From Mnemiopsis leidyi (lineage: Eukaryota > Ctenophora > Tentaculata > Lobata > Bolinopsidae), in NCBI GenBank assembly GCA_000226015.1, contig JH153861.1:18434-38941 (forward strand): a stretch of DNA of 20,508 nucleotides. Reading direction: 5' to 3'. A program made the translations under genes and the position numbers. The notes beneath the pieces are model-generated. The model worked only from the letters and a program-made list of their open reading frames with translations. It had not been told where the DNA came from and ran no database searches. Shown here piece after piece: positions 11,501 through 18,715 of this stretch (positions are counted from its first letter, which is position 1; the number at the start of each line of letters is the position of its first letter).

Positions 11501-12726
11501 GGAATATCCTATTTGTCATGGTGAGTTTAATTAGCAGCCAGGAGGAGTATCCTATTTGTCATGGTGAGTTTAATTAGCAGCCAGGAGGAATATCCTATTT
11601 GTCATGGTGAGTTTAATTAGCAGCCAGGAGGAATATCCTATTTGTCATGGTTAGTTTAAATAGCAGTCGAGAAAAACCGCACGAGGGAGGTGTTTCAATT
11701 GCCTGAATTCTTTGCAACGATAGAATTTCCATGACTTTTCTTTTGAGAAAAGAATGTTCTTTTCTTCAAATAACTAGTTAATTATCAAAAATAGCATTTA
11801 TTCCAAACAAACGCTGAGAATGCAGAGTGTCATTGAGCAAATGTCATATTTGAGATCTATATTTTCCAGATATGTGCAATTTAGAAAAATACAATGGCAC
11901 GGAACTCAGCAAAAGGAACATTAAAGACGACTTTGACAAAAGATCGCTGTATCATAACGAAAAGATCACGATAACTTGCATTGACGAATATGAGTACAAG
12001 ATAGGAACCAGACCTAAATCAAAAGTCTTCACCTGTGATGATGGAAACATAGACATAGGAGAGTGCAGACGTGAGTGTTTGAAAATAGATTGAAAATAAA
12101 TGATGAAATGTCACCTGCAGATTAAAAAATATACATAAATCGATTTTGTGATCATTTTCTTTCTTTTTTTAACCGCGATGCTCTCAGAAATAATCGACGA
12201 AGTATTGGTATCGGTGATTGTCGTTGTTGTCGTCATAGTTTTGGCGGCCATCGCTCTTCTCATCGTGCTTATAATCTCTCAAAGGAGAAAAAACAAAAGA
12301 GAAAGGTATACGCCCTTAAATCAACTTTATGGTCTAAGAAAAGTCCATAAATTTTTAAAGCCGTTTTAACTCATTACGTGATTGTCAATATTCCCTAACG
12401 ATTCTTTAACGAGAACTAACAAGCTAAAATTGAACCAATTGCAATTGAGAAGAGATAAAAAATTTGAAGTTAAATTTTGACAGGATATGAGAAAAACCTA
12501 CTTAAAAGCCTTAAGGCTGGCTTGAAAGAATGAAATTTTTCCCAAAGGCCTTATTCCATCGTTTGCTATACAGTTTTAGAATCAATCAAACTAATAATAT
12601 ATTTAATTTTTCTTACTTTGAAATTTCCTATGCAGGACTGGACAAGAGATTGAAATGGGAGCTAAGCCCCGAGGAACATTGGTCATCGAAAATAGGGACA
12701 ATACCTACCAGAATACACAAAATTAA
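1788..12726 (+). CDS. Large modular single-pass cell-surface receptor (PLAT-like / 7 Ig-like / CCP / Cys-rich / TM), 5' exon missing
   Basis: I assembled 23 exons by GT..AG borders, phase continuity and domain sense: 1788-2020, 2467-2572, 2791-3105, 3249-3569, 3798-4121, 4251-4574, 4707-5030, 5248-5559, 5798-6109, 6589-6789, 7444-7614, 7816-8016, 8194-8340, 8631-8725, 8878-9000, 9178-9292, 9524-9721, 9826-9950, 10311-10392, 10747-11520, 11870-12070, 12188-12305 and 12636-12726. Their sum leaves an exact open frame of 1736 residues plus TAA. Most introns are phase 1, as expected for exon-shuffled extracellular modules. The product should be a type I membrane protein with a very long ectodomain, one helix and a tail of about 40 residues. 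The role is unknown; adhesion, recognition or immune function are inferences from the Ig, CCP and lectin-like modules. The signal peptide exon is not identified. No orthologue is recognised. Confidence 0.85.
2378..2491 (+). repeat. 57-bp direct duplication spanning the exon 2 acceptor
   Basis: Two near-identical 57-base copies start at 2378 and 2435. Each contains the pyrimidine-rich ACTTTCAG acceptor (ends 2409 and 2466) plus the first 25 bases of exon 2. Splicing at the first copy gives about twelve residues and then TGA; splicing at the second gives the full exon. The unit length equals that of the exon 1 acceptor array, although the sequences are unrelated. Confidence 0.9.
2562..2623 (+). 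repeat. 31-bp duplication of the exon 2 donor
   Basis: Copies begin at 2562 and 2593 and differ at a few bases. The first carries the donor GGAA|GTAAGT; the second carries the weaker GGAA|GTTAGT. The remainder of the intron up to 2790 shows nothing further. Confidence 0.75.
2791..3105 (+). CDS. Receptor exon 3: Ig-like domain 1
   Basis: One phase 1-1 exon encodes a complete Ig-like domain of about 105 residues. It has B-strand Cys (HVITC), C-strand Trp (GVSWTT), the family motif YSPQDG, an LALSSAQLTALK stretch and F-strand FTCKVKVG. This copy has the short loop before the F strand and a shortened HSATT in place of the usual ISGTSQ. It is the most divergent of the first six copies and may be the oldest. 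Donor A|GTAAGT. Confidence 0.85.
3249..3569 (+). CDS. Receptor exon 4: Ig-like domain 2
   Basis: A 107-residue phase 1-1 exon. It has HTINC, VEWTTTN, LSLSSADLVALK and YTCKITVG. The PQDG motif of its sisters is replaced by NKNSGTLTAG. It belongs to the long-loop group with SNPET before the F strand. The donor GTACTG at 3570 is followed within 20 bases by a heptamer satellite. Confidence 0.85.
3584..3701. repeat. (CCTCTTG)n / (CCTCTTC)n heptamer satellite
   Basis: About eleven copies of CCTCTTG are followed by about four of CCTCTTC in the intron after the second Ig exon. Because 7 is not a multiple of 3, all frames cycle and stay open, which creates false open frames on both strands. The plus strand is almost devoid of A. 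Confidence 0.95.
3798..4121 (+). CDS. Receptor exon 5: Ig-like domain 3
   Basis: A 108-residue phase 1-1 exon with SIDCVISDIPSQISGVVW, APQDG, SGTSQTS and FTCKITVG. It is very close in sequence to the fifth Ig exon (4707-5030), which suggests a recent duplication. Its donor is duplicated 26 bases downstream. Confidence 0.88.
4105..4152 (+). repeat. 26-bp duplication of the donor of exon 5
   Basis: CAGCATATACACTCCAGGTA occurs at 4105 and 4131. Both copies have CCAG|GTAAA donors, with exon ends at 4121 and 4147. The distal donor would add 26 bases and shift the downstream frame. The intervening TTTCAG at 4128-4133 also resembles an acceptor. Confidence 0.9.
4251..4574 (+). CDS. Receptor exon 6: Ig-like domain 4
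   Basis: A 108-residue phase 1-1 exon with SINCVLSDLPSQYTGVQW, APQDG, SGNTQTSTLSLS and ITCKIAVG. It starts with AAISPTS, as in its neighbours, and ends YTPG across the intron. Standard GTAAGA donor. Confidence 0.88.
4707..5030 (+). CDS. Receptor exon 7: Ig-like domain 5
   Basis: A 108-residue phase 1-1 exon with TISCVISDIPTQISGVQW, SPQDG, SGTSQTSTLTLS and FTCKITVG. It is nearly the twin of the third Ig exon. Donor CCGG|GTAAGT. Confidence 0.88.
5248..5559 (+). CDS. Receptor exon 8: Ig-like domain 6
   Basis: A 104-residue phase 1-1 exon with SINCVLSDLPAQVTGVQW, YSPQDG, SGTSQTSTLSLS and FTCQIVVG. It is a short-loop type like the first and seventh copies. The start context TTTCACGATGG inside the exon is not an initiation site, because the domain begins upstream of it. 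Confidence 0.88.
5798..6109 (+). CDS. Receptor exon 9: Ig-like domain 7
   Basis: A 104-residue phase 1-1 exon with TISCVFSDLQQGLTSVQW, YTSSEGG in place of PQDG, SQTSTLALS and FTCTATLG. It is the last of the array and ends INIAFRG rather than IYTPG. The following intron (6110-6588) shows only a short TTTA repeat. Confidence 0.87.
6589..6789 (+). CDS. Receptor exon 10: CCP/sushi-like domain
   Basis: A 67-residue phase 1-1 exon with four cysteines: DCTLPSVDK near the start, LACDQ, VTCND and PRCLG at the end. This matches the one-exon CCP pattern of C1-C3 and C2-C4 disulfides, though the usual Trp before the last Cys is absent. It joins the Ig array to the membrane-proximal half of the ectodomain. 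Confidence 0.65.
6889..6990. repeat. 102-bp near-perfect palindrome in the intron after exon 10
   Basis: Arms 6889-6938 and 6941-6990 are reverse complements with about five differences over 50 bases, separated by TT. The outer 19 bases (AAAAATGGTGAGACAAAAT) match perfectly. As RNA this would fold into one long hairpin. It could be a MITE-like foldback element or a small-RNA precursor. No clear target-site duplication was seen. Confidence 0.85.
7444..8340 (+). CDS. Receptor exons 11-13: Ig-like domain split by a Cys-rich exon
   Basis: Exon 7444-7614 (57 residues) holds AEVECKLG and ITLKIGDKTV, like the B and C strands of an Ig fold. Exon 8194-8340 (49 residues) holds YSSKFSVTG and DVSCSYTVKDYG, like the E and F strands with the CxY pattern. 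Between them, phase 1-1 exon 7816-8016 encodes a compact eight-Cys module: CPPTHPYSYKSGADCC, CDGG, CC, CP and PCRNYG. Modules of the type C-PxxxPY-xxGxxCC are, to my knowledge, common in cnidarian and mollusc secreted proteins. Removing the middle exon keeps the frame and would unite the two Ig halves. The Cys-rich call is fairly firm; the split-Ig reading is inference. Confidence 0.6.
7617..7738 (+). repeat. About 51-bp tandem repeat beginning at the donor of exon 11
   Basis: GGGTTAAACATTAAACA-like units begin at 7617, 7667 and 7720. The first starts within the donor (GTGGGT). The later copies lack a matching exon end, so they probably do not offer alternative donors. Confidence 0.8.
8631..9292 (+). 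CDS. Receptor exons 14-16: region of unknown fold
   Basis: Exons 8631-8725, 8878-9000 and 9178-9292 join in phases 0, 0 and 1 to give about 111 residues with no cysteine. They include SHKFEFPGSYFES, LYFEVLVADSVVSVGATW and VGTVTFTAKY. The alternating hydrophobic pattern suggests beta strands. No family is recognised. The absence of cysteine is unusual in an otherwise disulfide-rich ectodomain. Introns 8341-8630, 8726-8877 and 9001-9177 show nothing notable. Confidence 0.75.
9524..9721 (+). CDS. Receptor exon 17: CCP/sushi domain
   Basis: A 66-residue phase 1-1 exon with Cys at FCKI, LSCNE, TQCRG and PKCIG, and an ATLSC motif typical of a CCP third strand. Complement-control-type modules mediate protein binding. 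Confidence 0.75.
9826..10392 (+). CDS. Receptor exons 18-19: CCP/sushi domain split by a phase 0 intron
   Basis: Exons 9826-9950 and 10311-10392 join in phase 0. The first gives CGDLKDTPNG and YYACDYGYRLVGD, the second YTCDSQTGQW and CQ. This is a canonical CCP: C, then AxYxCxxGYxLxGD, C, and W before the final C. The spliced product restores all four Cys and the diagnostic Trp, which confirms the junction. Introns 9951-10310 and 10393-10746 show no further feature. Confidence 0.88.
10747..11520 (+). CDS. Receptor exon 20: unknown Cys-containing domain, ephrin-receptor-like Cys-rich repeats, CCP-like domain
   Basis: This 258-residue phase 1-1 exon is by far the largest. Its first part (about 110 residues) has ANLELSFKSTSPLDCQNP, KITCTTSSEC and FTCSYD, then a helical stretch ending in the tribasic TRKREAI, which could be a processing site. 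The middle (CPANSV...CTECPAGYGV...CEICDYGSWSPGG...CTPC) matches the GCC2_GCC3 / ephrin-receptor-like Cys-rich pattern. The last part (VCVVGGKESLNG, AVCPDGSN, LCSQ, ICH) is CCP-like. The first domain is unrecognised. The donor at 11521 is the first of four tandem copies. Confidence 0.8.
11492..11663 (+). repeat. Four 43-bp tandem copies of the exon 20 end and its donor
   Basis: Copies start at 11492, 11535, 11578 and 11621. Each carries the exon end ATTTGTCATG followed by a donor: GTGAGT in the first three and GTTAGT in the fourth. Candidate exon ends fall at 11520, 11563, 11606 and 11649. Any donor after the first keeps an in-frame TAG five codons past the normal exon end, giving ...CHGEFN-stop before the transmembrane exon. 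Confidence 0.95.
11870..12070 (+). CDS. Receptor exon 21: membrane-proximal CCP-like domain
   Basis: A 67-residue phase 1-1 exon with four cysteines: MCNLEKYNG, ITITCIDEYEYKIG, FTCDDGN and GECR. The spacing and the YxITC-like and CDDG motifs fit a CCP. It directly precedes the transmembrane exon. Confidence 0.75.
12188..12726 (+). CDS. Receptor exons 22-23: transmembrane helix and cytoplasmic tail
   Basis: Exon 12188-12305 encodes a 25-residue Val/Ile/Leu helix (LVSVIVVVVVIVLAAIALLI...) followed by the stop-transfer cluster QRRKNKRER. The phase 2 junction leads to exon 12636-12726, which encodes TGQEIEMGAKPRG and ends DNTYQNTQN before TAA at 12724. The tail is short and has no enzyme domain. 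Its single tyrosine in YQN context could bind Grb2-type SH2 domains if phosphorylated. The intervening intron (12306-12635) and its open frames are not coding. Confidence 0.88.
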
Positions 12727-12730
12727 ATAT

Positions 12731-12842
12731 TACAACTAGATCACATAACTGCAGATTTAAGAACTAAATGCTTCAAGTTCACATTATTACATATTTCAAC
12801 TAGATATAACTGCAGATTTGAGAACTAAATGCTTCACATTAT
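12731..12842 (+). repeat. 64-bp tandem duplication in the 3' UTR
   Basis: CAACTAGAT...AACTGCAGATTT(A/G)AGAACTAAATGCTTCA occurs starting at 12733 and 12797, just after the receptor stop codon. No function is evident. Confidence 0.85.
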
Positions 12843-13227
12843 TGATGCTACTTTTAGAAACAAGGTTGACCCTCTTAATTTGCATTTTCGAAGAGCAATC
12901 CGCTCTAATGGAAACATGATATTTTCAAGCAGTCTTGTTTGTATGATAAAGTTTATTATTGCTTTTCAAGAACTGTGGTTCTTTTTAATTTTTTTTTCTT
13001 TATTTTTGACCCCATCAAATGATGAATTATTGACTGACCTTTCGACTTTTGACATATCTAAAAATTATTTTGCTTCCTATAATTTTATATCGAATAAATC
13101 TTTGTTTTATTATAAGTCTTTCACAGCAGAATTTTTGAGAAACAGCCGGAAATTTCTAAAGCCTTATTCCTCAATATTTGTCAGTCCTGCCTTGGTAAGC
13201 AAATGTCCACTTGATAAAAAATTCTGA
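12829..13227 (+). other. 132-codon open frame in the 3' flank, doubtful
   Basis: An ATG-initiated frame of 132 codons runs through AT-rich DNA between the two convergent genes. The predicted peptide is rich in Phe, Ser, Asn and Lys and has one hydrophobic stretch (LWFFLIFFSLFL). A frame this long is unusual at this base composition, but no domain, splice structure or codon bias supports it. It lies inside the likely receptor 3' UTR. Treat it as a curiosity. Confidence 0.15.
13093..13098 (+). terminator. Candidate poly(A) signal AATAAA of the receptor gene
   Basis: The hexamer AATAAA lies about 370 bases after the receptor stop codon and upstream of the T-rich TCTTTGTTTTATT. It is a plausible 3' end signal, unproven. 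Confidence 0.4.
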
Positions 13228-13450
13228 TATCCGTTCTTAGTTATCGGTTGCTGGGTCATACCTTATTTTTCGATTGTCGCGGAATCTAATCATCGCTGCT
13301 ACATGGCGATAACATATTATGTGGTAACAGCATCTTACTTTTACTAAGTTAGGTGCAAATAGTAATGCAGTGTTTTCTGTAGAACACGAAAAACAGAAAA
13401 TTACTAAGCATTTTTAAATGTTTTATATTGTACATCCCTCAAATATATGA

Positions 13451-13456
13451 TTTATT
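13451..13456 (-). terminator. Candidate poly(A) signal AATAAA of the secreted lectin-VWD gene
   Basis: TTTATT on the plus strand reads AATAAA on the minus strand, about 108 bases after the stop codon at 13564. With the plus-strand signal at 13093, this fits two convergent transcripts that end without overlap. Confidence 0.5.
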
Positions 13457-13563
13457 GATTTGGCCAAGATGAAACAATACAACACCATGAAGCAGTTAAA
13501 CTAATAACGAATGCATGAAGGCGTGACAAGATCACATATTTGAAAATGTTTGCCATTTCCAGT

Positions 13564-16500
13564 CTATTTAATCAGAACGACAACGGGATCAGACACAATC
13601 TTCTTGCCGTCCTGGGTGACCACCGCCACGTAGTCTCCAGAGTCGTCAGCCGAGGGCTTCTTAACGTTTCCAATAAAGATATCTTTCTTTTTCTTGTAGG
13701 ACATCTTCTTGCAGCTCTTCAATTGTTCTCCCACTAATTTGCAGAGTTGAACAGACTTTGTGTTGACCTCCCCTCCATCCACTTTAGTGATCTCGAACGA
13801 AACTTTGCACTTTTTGTTGGCTTTACAAGTAACTTTGGATTTCTTGGGTTTGAAGGATATGGTAGGTTTCGGAATTTCAACAGTAAGCTGGAAGTCGGCC
13901 TGGCTTGTGGAAGTTCCTTTAGTGACTCTGCAGGTGTAAGTTCCTGCATCTTCTTCACCAGCATCATTTACTCTAAGTCTGAGTCCGTCCTCAGAAACTC
14001 CACTTTCAATTTCTTCCCCTTCTTTGGACCATGTGATGTCATCCTTAGACACACCCCCGGTATTAACTTGGCATAGAAAAACAACATCTTGTCCCTCTTT
14101 GATCGTTTCCTCAGGATTCACCGCTTCAACCCAATCACTTTCGCAGTAAGGGCAGCAAAGATCGTCCTTACGAGCGAGTACCTGGTTACTTTCACAAGTG
14201 GGGATGTCACAAGAGATGGAACCACAAGTCATCTCACCGGCCCCTCCACAAGTACATTCCTGACATTCTCCCTCCTTCTTTATCGTAGCACCAGGCTCGT
14301 AGAAACTACCCTCGTAGATGCACCTGCACTCACTACTGGGGACACATTGACCGTCCTGTAAGAACTGTCCTGCTGGACAGAAGCAACCTCTAACCGTGCC
14401 TTCCTGTTCTGGTTCCTTGTTCAAACAAGTCGGGGTAGGAACTGGACCGGCTGACAAGTAAGTCAGTCCCTCGGGACACTCGAACGGACAATAGTCTACA
14501 GAGGTTCTCCAATTTGAAAGGTCGACACCGGCTTCAATGCAGCTGGAAGCATAGTTGTCATACTGAGAGCAAGCACAGCTCTTGTCCATGAAGCAGTGGC
14601 ACACATCAGTGATGCAGTTGTGATAAACACCACCCTCTAGATTTCCATAAGGAACGGTGTTGTGGCAGCTGGTGAATGGGGCCTGTTTAAGGGTGTCACA
14701 AATGGCAGATGCACTTTCGTGACCTTGAGGGATGTCATCACAAGGGTGGTAGGGTTTTGGAGGAGCTGGACAATCCTCGTCATAGAGTTGGTGAAGAGTA
14801 CCCAGAGTGTTAGGAGTACCTCCGGTCAGATCGTCTCCCCCGTTCCCGTTCCAGTTTCCACACAATCCCTCAGTCACATCCGCACAGGAGCCATGGAGCC
14901 ATACTTCAGCTTGGATGTATGAGTTACCCAAATGAACCGCATCTGTAGCTCTGACTCTCACGGCCGGGAGTTTGTCCTTGCTTGGCTGAACTAGACGGAT
15001 CTCAAGTTGTCCGTTGTTGAGAACCTCCACCCGGTCTCCGTTCGTGTAGGACTTCACATAAGGTACCTGAACCGCTTCACCGTTGACCATGGCTTGGTAT
15101 CTGTTAGCTATGCTGTAGGTCACTCCCTTATACACCAGCTCAGCTCTCAGTGTGTACCGAGGTGCTCGGTTGAAGAAGTCAATGTTCTTGAAGTTGACTT
15201 TGAAGTCTCCACAGCTGGCTGCCTGGTAGGTGCATTGACCGTGGAAGTCATAGTACCGTCCGTCAAAAGACCTGTAGTGGGGGTCACCAGAACTCGAGCA
15301 ATAACCAGGGTTCTTGATGCACTTGGCCGTGCAGGACACTTGGTTTGTCCACTTGAAAGTACCGGTTGGGCAGGTTATGTCACCCCCCTCACATCTGCAA
15401 ATCAAACCACGGATTCCACAAGTACACACCTTACCGTCAGATCGGGTGTAAGACTCGCCCCCTCGGTATTCTTTCCCGGAGGAATCGTAACACTTCACGT
15501 CCTCCGCCCTTCCGAACACTTCCACCTCGGAGATCTGGATGTAGCCGTCCCTGATTCTGCTGGAGCCTCGGATAAGTACCTCTTGACCAGTCCTGCCGAC
15601 ATTTTCGATCGTATTGGAGGCAGCAGCTTGCTCTAGAGTCCCCACTAAGACCTCATCCACGTAGACCGTGATCCCCACAATCCTGTTCATACAACAGTCA
15701 GTCCTGTGGTGAACTGTTATCTTGTCTATGTAAACCGGTTTTGGGAAGGTTAGTTTCCACCACGCGCCCGCGCCGTATGATTTAGTGACCTGAAATAAAA
15801 TGATTTATTGTCATATATGATTTATTGTCATATATGATTTATTGTCATTTTACAGTATATATACAGTTAAATGCTATGTAAAAATAATTTTATCATAGAC
15901 TACGGTAATGATGAATGATCATTGTTATTAAGCCCCTGTCCTTCTTAGCAGCAGAGAATTTTATCTTAATCGTAATATTTTTTCCAAATTTTAGCAATAT
16001 ATGGCCTTAACCTTCAACATAATTAGAACAAGTGCATAGCGTTTAGTACAGAAAATTCGAATGTGCGACTCTTAGCACCCAAGCTTGATATAAAAAGGGA
16101 ACTGAAGCTGCTGAAATACTGTATCAATAATTTTGTACTGAAGCTGCTGAAATACTGAATCTGTAATTAGATAAATAATTAATTAGATGGATATTGGATA
16201 CTCTAAGGCCTGTTATAGGTAGATGGATTAAAATTCATATCACGTGGCCTGAAGTGAGAAGAAGAAGAAAATAAGATATAATCCGTCCTAAGTTGCAGAA
16301 AAAGGGCGTAATTCGGTTCGCAATAAAGAGTCGCCCCTTCGGGACTCGACTTTATTACTCATCTAATTACCACTAAATGAGCTTATTTTTGGTAAAAAAT
16401 CATGACTACTTTACTCACCGCAATCGATTTGTGTATCATGAATCCATTTGTATTTCCATCGATCGCCTTGTCGGCGGTAGAAGCGTAATACCAATCGTCA

Positions 16501-16931
16501 ATCTGAGATGCTGTTCCGAGATGAGCTATGTTTTCAGGCTCCCCCGCCAGAGCCAGCCTGAAGAGATGGATTATTTTCCGGACTTTTTTCTTCGTTTCTC
16601 TTTTTGAAATGTAAATATAGTCAAATACTTGAGTAGTTAAATATAGTTAAGTACAGTAAAAACCTCTATTTACTAGGCCTCGCGTGGGGGAAGGGAGAGA
16701 GCCCGATAAATCGAGGGACACGGTAAATAGAGGCACGGTAGACAGGGTTTTTACTCTAGTGATCAATATAACTCCCGAATATCTAGTTTCACAGCTTTAT
16801 AGGCCTGCTTGGGTTTAGTCTTAGAACAAAATCAATGCCTCGACTTATAATCGTCATAATTTGGAGTTAGGAAATTTCTCTTACCCAATCGATATAGCAA
16901 GAAAGCAGTAACCGAATAAAAGACGCATCAT
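13564..16931 (-). CDS. Secreted 803-residue protein: fucolectin-type / VWC / VWD-C8-TIL / VWC / two Ig domains
   Basis: Three minus-strand exons (16931-16885, 16557-16419, 15789-13564; phases 2 and 0) give 804 codons including TAG. Exon 1 starts ATGATG and encodes most of a signal peptide (MMRLLFGYCFLAISIG), completed by LALAG in exon 2. Domains by residue: fucolectin/F5-8-like about 21-157 (ENIAHLGTASQ, AIDGNTNG, WWKLTF, TDCCMNRIVG); VWC-like 160-195; VWD about 226-380 (SGDPHYRSFDG, GLCGNWNGNGGDD); C8 about 412-497; TIL about 500-551; VWC about 551-613; I-set Ig about 616-699 (DAGTYTCRV); Lys-rich Ig-like 702-803. No transmembrane segment. It is likely an extracellular-matrix, mucus or defence protein with glycan-binding and multimerising modules. 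The specific role is unknown. Exon 3 alone carries nearly all domains, unlike the finely split receptor gene. Confidence 0.92.
15801..15850 (-). repeat. 17-bp tandem repeat next to the exon 3 acceptor
   Basis: TGATTTATTGTCATATA begins at 15801, 15818 and 15835 (the third copy diverges at its end). The array lies about 10 bases upstream, in minus-strand sense, of the TTTATTTCAG acceptor at 15790, in the branch-point zone. Confidence 0.85.
16101..16157. repeat. 21-bp direct repeat in the second intron of the minus-strand gene
   Basis: ACTGAAGCTGCTGAAATACTG occurs at 16101 and 16137. The rest of the intron (15851-16418) holds a small GC-rich hairpin near 16321-16358 (AATAAAG...CTTTATT) and nothing coding. 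Confidence 0.8.
16654..16756. mobile_element. Pogo/Tigger-like MITE of 103 bp with TA target duplication
   Basis: The element begins CAGTAAAAACCTCTATTTAC and ends GGTTTTTACTC, giving inverted termini, and is flanked by TA at 16652-16653 and 16757-16758. An inner inverted pair CCTCTATTTAC / GTAAATAGAGG is also present. TA duplication and a CAGTAAAA start are typical of pogo/Tigger elements of the Tc1/mariner superfamily. At 103 bases it cannot encode a transposase. It sits in the first intron of the minus-strand gene. Confidence 0.75.
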
Positions 16932-18715
16932 CGAAATGAAAGGGGGTAAAATTGCACCACCTTTTGTTAGCCTGATCGTGACCTGGAGCTTTTTCTGTTA
17001 AAGTTTAGCAGACGTCTTTCTGAGAGGTTGAACATTTCCGAAGTGAAGCTTTAGGTTACATTAGTTCGACAAACGACCTGCCCAGATTTATATAGAGCTA
17101 TTGTTTTAGGTGTACTTGGGTTTGGAATACAACACCCAGAGTTTTTCATTTTTCAATTTTAAGAACTATTCTTTAATCTTTCTATACGTCAAAAACATCC
17201 CGAGTAATAACTTTGCAACATACTTTAATGTAAGAACTGTCTAAACTCTGTGATTTTAAACACTGTGATTGAGGCCGGGACCCTGAGAGGATATAGGCGT
17301 GTTATTGTTAAAGTTTCTGATAACATTTTCAAAGAATTACCTCATAGATCACCGTGCACTAGTTACACACCCAGAGCGACTTGGTGATACAGTGCCTAGT
17401 GGCGTAGAAATACGATGTGATGCGCCGCAGCAAGGTAAACAACTGCAATATTAACACAGTGAATCACTGTGCAAAGTAGGAAAAAGACATGATCACACAA
17501 AAAATCACACACTAAAGTTGAAGGGCCTGGGTTGGGAATTAAAAAGTTAAACCAGTAATAGTAAAACTTAACGGTGAGTTCGTTTCGTTTTATTTTTAAA
17601 ATCTGCAACCAACCCAAACGCCGTTGAGCCATCTCTGGGGCACGAAGGTTGCTGAACTTGGCACTGGCACCAGACACTCCTGCGGGGGGCCTGAAAACAT
17701 CGACTCCACTATTGAAAGTGTCTGAGCACCCAAGGGGTGCCATGACTCTGAGAAAATGCCGCAGTTAGCTCCTTCACACTGGACTTCCAGGTTTGGGCCG
17801 TTGATTACACAAACAAAAAAGGGATAAGGGGATCCCAGGAATAAAGGGCAGGAGTAAGGAGAGACACATTGATACTGTGCGGCTAGAAAGGAACAATTAA
17901 CAACTGGATTAAACTGTAAAAGAGTTAAAATTCCTAACCTACAGGCCGCAGTTAGCTAGGCTGTTAACAATTGAGGGTTTCTCGCCCAATACGCAGATTT
18001 TAAGGGTTCCCAAAAAGGCAAAGAGGTTTGGTTCCTTTTTGTTCTGGAAGCAGTAACCAAGATACCAGCGTTAAAATTAAATTTGACGGCAAATCAGATG
18101 TTGACGGTGCCGGAATCTAAGAACCATATGTATATACCCCTATTTGGCATCTATTGACTTCTTATGGTCCAAAAATGTAATTATCAATGTTGAGCAAGAT
18201 GTCAAGTTAGACCAGCAATACTCCAGTTAAAATTTGACGGTGGATCAGATTATGACAGCCCCAAAGCACGATTAATCATTACAATTGCACGACAAAAAGG
18301 ATCATGTCTTTCCTAGCTGGAGGCACGCTCTGCTTTCTGTGACTAATTAAGTTGTATTAGATGATCATTATCACTTTAAACAACTTTGTAGGTAATTTTG
18401 ATGAGCGTTAGACTTCTAAAAAGACACGATCAAAAGACAATCATGATAAGAGATAATGTGCTCTTATCATCTCTTAGTGCTTGCATTAAGCGCCCGTTAG
18501 TAGTCGTTCATCAATCTTGTTTTATATTCAAATATCCGTTAAAGTTTTATTTTGCTATATTTGTGGACGCTTTTTTCGTAAGTTCACACAATAAAATAAA
18601 ACCCCGTCACCACGTAATGGCTGGTCATGACAGTGAGCATCATGAAAGCAGCCACTAAACGACCAGTTTTTATCTCCTCTCTAAATTTCTGTCACTCTAA
18701 TTATAAAACGTTTCA
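16932..18715. other. Intergenic region between divergent genes, no gene recognised
   Basis: This should contain the promoter of the minus-strand secreted protein and the promoter or 5' UTR exon of the plus-strand transporter. I recognised no core promoter motif with confidence. The stretch 17580-17960 is richer in GC, has scattered short open frames and repeats GCCGCAGTTAGCT (17758 and 17946); it may be old transposon DNA. A diverged direct repeat around TTAAAATTTGACGG (about 18070 and 18225) lies near its end. Confidence 0.4.

Noticed and set aside
12148..12369. A 73-codon frame starting at an ATG-like site and reading through the transmembrane segment into FLKPF.
   Set aside because: The helix belongs to exon 12188-12305; the rest is intron after a GTATAC donor, and the proper tail is at 12636-12726.
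13747..15636. Several plus-strand frames of 60-209 codons opposite the secreted protein gene.
   Set aside because: They are antisense shadows of the VWD/Ig coding exon, whose own frame shows clear domains.
16321..16358. A small GC-loop hairpin with AATAAAG and CTTTATT stems, considered as a structured RNA or tRNA-like element.
   Set aside because: The stem is interrupted by a bulge, it has no tRNA features, and it lies in an intron with no other support.
17396..17743. A 115-codon minus-strand frame containing PNPGPS, similar to a motif near the start of some LINE proteins.
   Set aside because: The preceding Asp-x-Glu residues and any endonuclease domain are absent, and nothing else in it resembles a retrotransposon protein; too weak to call.
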